Positions 63,291 through 64,000 of a stretch of 64,000 nucleotides of DNA are shown piece by piece. Below the pieces are notes generated by a model. That model was not told where the DNA came from and made no database searches. It worked only from the letters and a program-made list of their open reading frames with translations. Both the position numbers and the translations under genes were made by a program. The stretch's first letter is position 1. The number at the start of each line of letters is the position of its first letter. Origin of the DNA: Cinclus cinclus (Eukaryota; Chordata; Aves; Passeriformes; Cinclidae); NCBI RefSeq assembly GCF_963662255.1, contig NC_085046.1, positions 26,511,970 to 26,575,969 of the forward strand, written 5' to 3'.

Positions 63291-64000
63291 TCTTTGAGCT
63301 GGGCTCATCTTATAGCATTTTTCAGGTTTCAGAGTCCTGCCTTGGCTGTAATGATGCTTCTTAGATCTTACACAGGAGTCTGACAGAGACAAAAAACATC
63401 CATTTCAGAAACATTGAATAATTCCTGTGGACTGGAATATATCCAAATGGACTAGACCTGTACTTGTTTCTTTCATGCTGTTGGCTGCCCTTCTCCATGA
63501 CACACTGGTAGGCATGGAGGTCTGAGACCCAAGTTTTCACCATGCTTGCTGATGCATTGAGCTCAAAGGCATCACATACATAGCCCCTTCTGCTTTATTT
63601 CTCTGAGCTCTGATTTAATTTTCTTTTAAAAATCATATTCCTTCTCTTGACAACTTTACCTTTCGCTGCTTCCTGCAGGATTCGGCCTAGCAGTGGCTGA
63701 GAAGCCAATGTGTCCTCTTCCAAAACCATGATACAGCTTTTTGTGGTCTTCCTTATGGAGAGGTAGTAAATCCTTCTGTCATTTTAAGTCATAGCAGTGG
63801 TAAGAAATTGTACTTACACTTCACTTTGTTTTCTGGACTGAATGTTCCAATAATCCATAAAGTGTCACTGTAGCCATTAATATTTTCAATCTAATTTTTA
63901 AATAAAACTGGATGAGAATTGATTTCTTAGGCATAGGAGCAAGTGCATCACAGGTTTTCACTTGGACTTTGACATACAGAAGCTTGATGAAGAGGTTCCT
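63291..64000. other. window end, no feature recognised
   Basis: Non-coding sequence somewhat less AT-rich than the typical intron here up to about 63770. It may contain older LINE sequence continuing from the CR1 copy on its left, but I could not recognise a specific segment. Confidence 0.4.

Larger units (their letters stand above)
1..64000 (+). other. PHF14: PHF14 gene, partial (both ends outside the window)
   Basis: The whole window lies within one transcription unit read left to right. Twelve exons (3017-3176, 8515-8626, 10803-10940, 12796-12942, 15540-15810, 16369-16475, 17770-17865, 19391-19494, 20899-21030, 29128-29296, 41240-41290, 41450-41571) join into one open frame of 1609 nt. 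The product matches vertebrate PHF14 almost residue for residue, as I know that family. PHF14 is a nuclear reader of the histone H3 tail with four PHD-type fingers. It is reported in a complex with HMG20A, RAI1 and TCF20, and as a regulator of PDGFRA expression in mouse mesenchyme. The acidic N-terminal region, most of PHD1 and most of PHD4 are missing because their exons lie outside. Exon borders were set from splice sites plus frame continuity, not from transcript data. Confidence 0.96.
41572..64000 (+). other. PHF14: PHF14 intron, at least 22.4 kb, running out of the window
   Basis: The next exon should begin with the bases completing Arg and then Cys-Asp-Glu-Cys of PHD4; I could not find it. 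Recognised contents are AT microsatellites (45331-45366, 60570-60591), near-palindromes (49545-49568, 49940-49960, 54054-54074), three antisense CR1 fragments (55429-55947, 57070-57545, 62300-63290) and an unassigned GC-richer block (56400-56880). Stretches 41572-45300, 45400-55400 and 57600-62100 otherwise show nothing I recognise. Confidence 0.8.

Noticed and set aside
1..64000. Search for a second protein gene, tRNA, rRNA, CRISPR array or novel multi-gene system
   Set aside because: No cloverleaf-like tRNA, regularly spaced repeats or further exon series with matching phases were seen. The window is ordinary intron-rich gene territory.

Overview
The window is AT-rich vertebrate nuclear DNA, almost certainly from a bird and probably a neoavian one. 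The evidence is spliced exons with GT-AG borders, several CR1 (chicken repeat 1) LINE fragments whose 3' tails match the neoavian type, one probable ERV solo LTR, and no mammalian SINEs. The only gene supported is PHF14 (PHD finger protein 14), a chromatin reader, on the + strand. Both ends of the gene lie outside the window.

Twelve consecutive coding exons are visible between 3017 and 41571. Their phases match at every junction and give 535 complete codons plus a half codon at each end, with no stop or frameshift. In order they encode: the end of PHD1, the zinc knuckle and the extended PHD (together the PZP histone-reading module) at 3017-12942; a basic linker and a coiled coil at 12796-17865; a basic linker and PHD3 at 19391-29296; and a basic stretch plus the first cysteine pair of PHD4 at 41240-41571. 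The first 3016 bases are intron. The last intron starts at 41572 and runs past 64000 without the next exon.

Most of the window is therefore intron. Recognisable insertions are a CR1 3' tail (28725-28810, +), four larger CR1 fragments (30866-31945, 55429-55947, 57070-57545, 62300-63290, all antisense to PHF14), a probable 854-bp solo LTR with a 5-bp target-site duplication (26638-27491), several microsatellites and a 160-bp G/T-skewed tract. A GC-richer island at 56400-56880 and the last 700 bases are not explained.

I found no second gene, tRNA, rRNA, CRISPR array or novel multi-gene system. The points most worth checking are a GC-AG intron in the middle of PHF14, a small in-frame 51-nt exon with a weak donor followed by a 159-nt intron, the solo LTR, and several strong inverted repeats in introns.
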